From NCBI GenBank assembly GCA_026709745.1, contig JAPOSJ010000160.1, positions 1 to 14,599 on the forward strand: DNA of 14,599 bases, written 5' to 3'. This document shows, piece after piece, positions 13,983 through 14,599 of the stretch; the stretch's first letter is position 1, and each line of letters starts with the position of its first letter. The notes beneath the pieces were generated by a model that saw only the letters and a list, made by a program, of their open reading frames with translations, was not told where the DNA came from and made no database searches. Source of the stretch: Candidatus Dadabacteria bacterium. GTDB lineage: Bacteria > Desulfobacterota_D > UBA1144 > Nemesobacterales > Nemesobacteraceae. Position numbers and translations under genes: made by a program.

Positions 13983-14599
13983 TTAAGAGCAACATCCCTG
14001 AAAGCAGGGTTTGTGTGATTTGGAGGGGCACTAGTCTCAACTTGAAAGGGGCCAAGCGACAAAGGTAATCTCTAAAATGCTATCAAGCACTTGACCCCAG
14101 AAGAAAGGTTCCTGATATACATGCATTTGCAAGTTGGCTGTTCGCTTTGCCGCAGCATTGTCCTAATGCTCAGATGTTCTCCTTCTAGTGAAGCATAACA
14201 GCGGCAAGTCTGGTTACAAATACAGATATGCAGAAAGCTTCATCTTTGCAACGTGGTGGGAGATAAGCCCGAGGAACTCTGTATCTGTGTAAGGTCGGAG
14301 CAAAAACTCTCAGGAAGTGGGAGACATGATAGTGCCGCTTTAACCTGTCAGGGAGTTTGTGCACACCCTAACAGGCGTACAACGACAAGGAATTCTACAA
14401 GGTGCCGGGTTTGCTTGAATACTAAGTGCCGTTGCTGCGCAGACAGAGAAGTGTCTTGATCCAGTTTTGTAGTCAAGGTATAGCCCAAGTATGGGAACTA
14501 TATACCTAAATACAAAACAATCCTCTATATTCAATCAGGTAGAATTATTCCCAGATAATGAGTACAAACAGGAATTTACATAAAGCACACAGACAAAAA
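13983..14599. other. Right-end region without recognisable genes
   Basis: These 617 bases contain only short frames (14253-14459 plus, 14340-14534 minus, 13868-14062 minus) that are rich in Cys and Arg, lack ribosome sites and resemble nothing known. A 6-bp inverted repeat (AGCATT/AATGCT, 14154-14170) is too small to name. No tRNA-like GGTTCRA arm, IS end or repeat array is seen. Base composition turns AT-rich after about 14480. The left edge must hold the promoter of the TMTC-like gene, but I cannot place it with confidence. Confidence 0.6.

Noticed and set aside
13983..14599. tRNA, CRISPR or IS element in the right-end region
   Set aside because: There is no T-arm-like motif, no regularly spaced repeats, no terminal inverted repeats and no transposase-like frame.

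Overview
The window is about 14.6 kb of bacterial chromosome with nine complete genes and one gene cut by the left edge. All but one are read leftward (minus strand). The gene content suggests a Gram-negative-type, respiring bacterium: a membrane Fe-S/heme electron-transfer protein of the ETF:menaquinone oxidoreductase type, a FolE2-type GTP cyclohydrolase, a MidA-family methyltransferase, and a GT-C glycosyltransferase-like protein with TPR repeats. A deltaproteobacterium-like or candidate-phylum lineage would fit, but the sequence does not settle the taxonomy.

Left region (1-2640). The start of pheT (no pheS beside it) is followed by an AT-rich gap and then mnmE. Two copies of the ParB-binding site parS flank mnmE, at 1103-1118 and 2580-2595. 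parS sites and mnmE both tend to lie near bacterial replication origins, so this part of the window is probably origin-proximal, although mnmG, rsmG, parA and parB are absent. The right-hand parS forms the core of a perfect 32-bp palindrome. Read leftward, this palindrome is followed by five T residues, so it may also terminate transcription of the gene upstream of mnmE.

Middle region (2638-6029). It holds a two-domain carboxymuconolactone-decarboxylase/AhpD-like protein with a recognisable promoter and an upstream operator-like palindrome, then a MidA-family methyltransferase, then folE2.

Folate and electron-transfer cluster (5199-10636). Reading leftward from a strong promoter at 10680-10708 come an EMO/FadF-like Fe-S membrane protein, pabB (overlapping it by 26 bp), pabC, a small MazG-like pyrophosphohydrolase and folE2. 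pabB and pabC make p-aminobenzoate and folE2 makes dihydroneopterin triphosphate. The MazG-like enzyme sits where a dihydroneopterin-triphosphate pyrophosphatase would be useful. mnmE, nearby, also uses a folate cofactor.

Right region (10637-14599). A 0.9-kb stretch without a convincing gene precedes the only plus-strand gene, a FrnE/DsbA-like thioredoxin-fold protein. That gene converges with, and overlaps by 7 bp, a TMTC-like membrane protein with C-terminal TPR repeats. The last 617 bases hold no recognisable gene.
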